Source of the DNA: Pseudonocardia sp. MH-G8
GTDB taxonomy: Bacteria > Actinomycetota > Actinomycetes > Mycobacteriales > Pseudonocardiaceae
Direction of reading: 5' to 3'
Length of the DNA: 64,000 bases
Assembly (NCBI RefSeq): GCF_002262885.1
Contig: NZ_NKYF01000003.1
Span: forward strand, 314,382 to 378,381
Position numbers and translations under genes: made by a program. Below are positions 63,876 to 64,000 of the stretch, in pieces. The notes beneath the pieces were generated by a model. It saw only the letters and a program-made list of their open reading frames with translations. It had not been told where the DNA came from and made no database searches. How positions within the stretch are numbered: the first letter of the stretch is position 1; each line of letters starts with the position of its first letter.

Positions 63876-64000
<125 letters not shown>

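Overview
This window is high-GC actinobacterial DNA, most likely from the family Pseudonocardiaceae (a Pseudonocardia-like genus). The reasons are the pervasive GC-rich third positions, frequent GTG starts, GTGA/ATGA stop-start overlaps, DUF5753/DUF397 regulator pairs, a mycofactocin-type SDR, a Bpa proteasome activator, and an arabinogalactan gene set arranged much as around Rv3777-Rv3809 of Mycobacterium tuberculosis. The assignment is inferred from gene content and not from a marker gene.

Layout. 1-1.6 kb: the end of an O-antigen ligase-like polymer ligase, a secreted Ser/Asp/Gly repeat protein and an odd P-loop protein. 1.7-2.8 kb: two AT-richer orphan genes. 3.1-4.8 kb: a monooxygenase-fold protein, DoxX and an ECF41-type sigma factor. 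4.8-15.4 kb: a sugar-acid catabolic island. It holds an IclR regulator, a D-2-hydroxyacid dehydrogenase, a TauE exporter, a complete Dpp/Opp-type ABC importer, 5-dehydro-4-deoxyglucarate dehydratase and glucarate dehydratase. A shared 12-bp motif at its three control regions suggests one regulon. 15.4-25.8 kb: DMT exporter and LysR, a membrane protein with twin palindromic operators, YidD, a HAD phosphatase, a small HTH/98-aa divergent module, a NarL-type two-component system and two secreted TAP-like peptidases. 25.8-30.7 kb: a GntR-controlled NitT/TauT-type ABC importer with a fumarylpyruvate hydrolase-like enzyme. 30.7-36.5 kb: an accessory patch with gene fragments, a mycofactocin-type SDR, an XRE-DUF5753/DUF397 pair, a class C beta-lactamase-fold hydrolase and a second copy of the HTH/98-aa module.

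36.6-64 kb is the cell-envelope region. It holds EthD, tRNA-Ser(TGA), a secreted endonuclease/exonuclease/phosphatase-family protein, a YpfJ-type metalloprotease, GNAT, quinone oxidoreductase (Rv3777-like), bpa (Rv3780), the galactan ABC exporter wzm/wzt, glfT1, an ArsR/SnoaL pair, GtrA (Rv3789-like), a DUF885 peptidase, DUF1707, dprE1, dprE2, a lipoprotein, an acyltransferase, a nitroreductase, one emb arabinosyltransferase, two GlfT2-type galactofuranosyltransferases facing each other, an MFS transporter and the 3' end of glf. Together these make UDP-Galf (glf), start and polymerise galactan (glfT1, glfT2), export it (wzm/wzt), make decaprenyl-phospho-arabinose (dprE1/dprE2), possibly flip it (gtrA) and polymerise arabinan (emb). 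aftA and ubiA are not in the window.

Several non-coding repeat families stand out: a 132-bp element present twice, a CCCGACTCGCGGG family that builds a large palindrome between the two glfT2 genes, and GTGATCG palindromes. Short proteins sharing one sequence pattern recur three times in the accessory patches.
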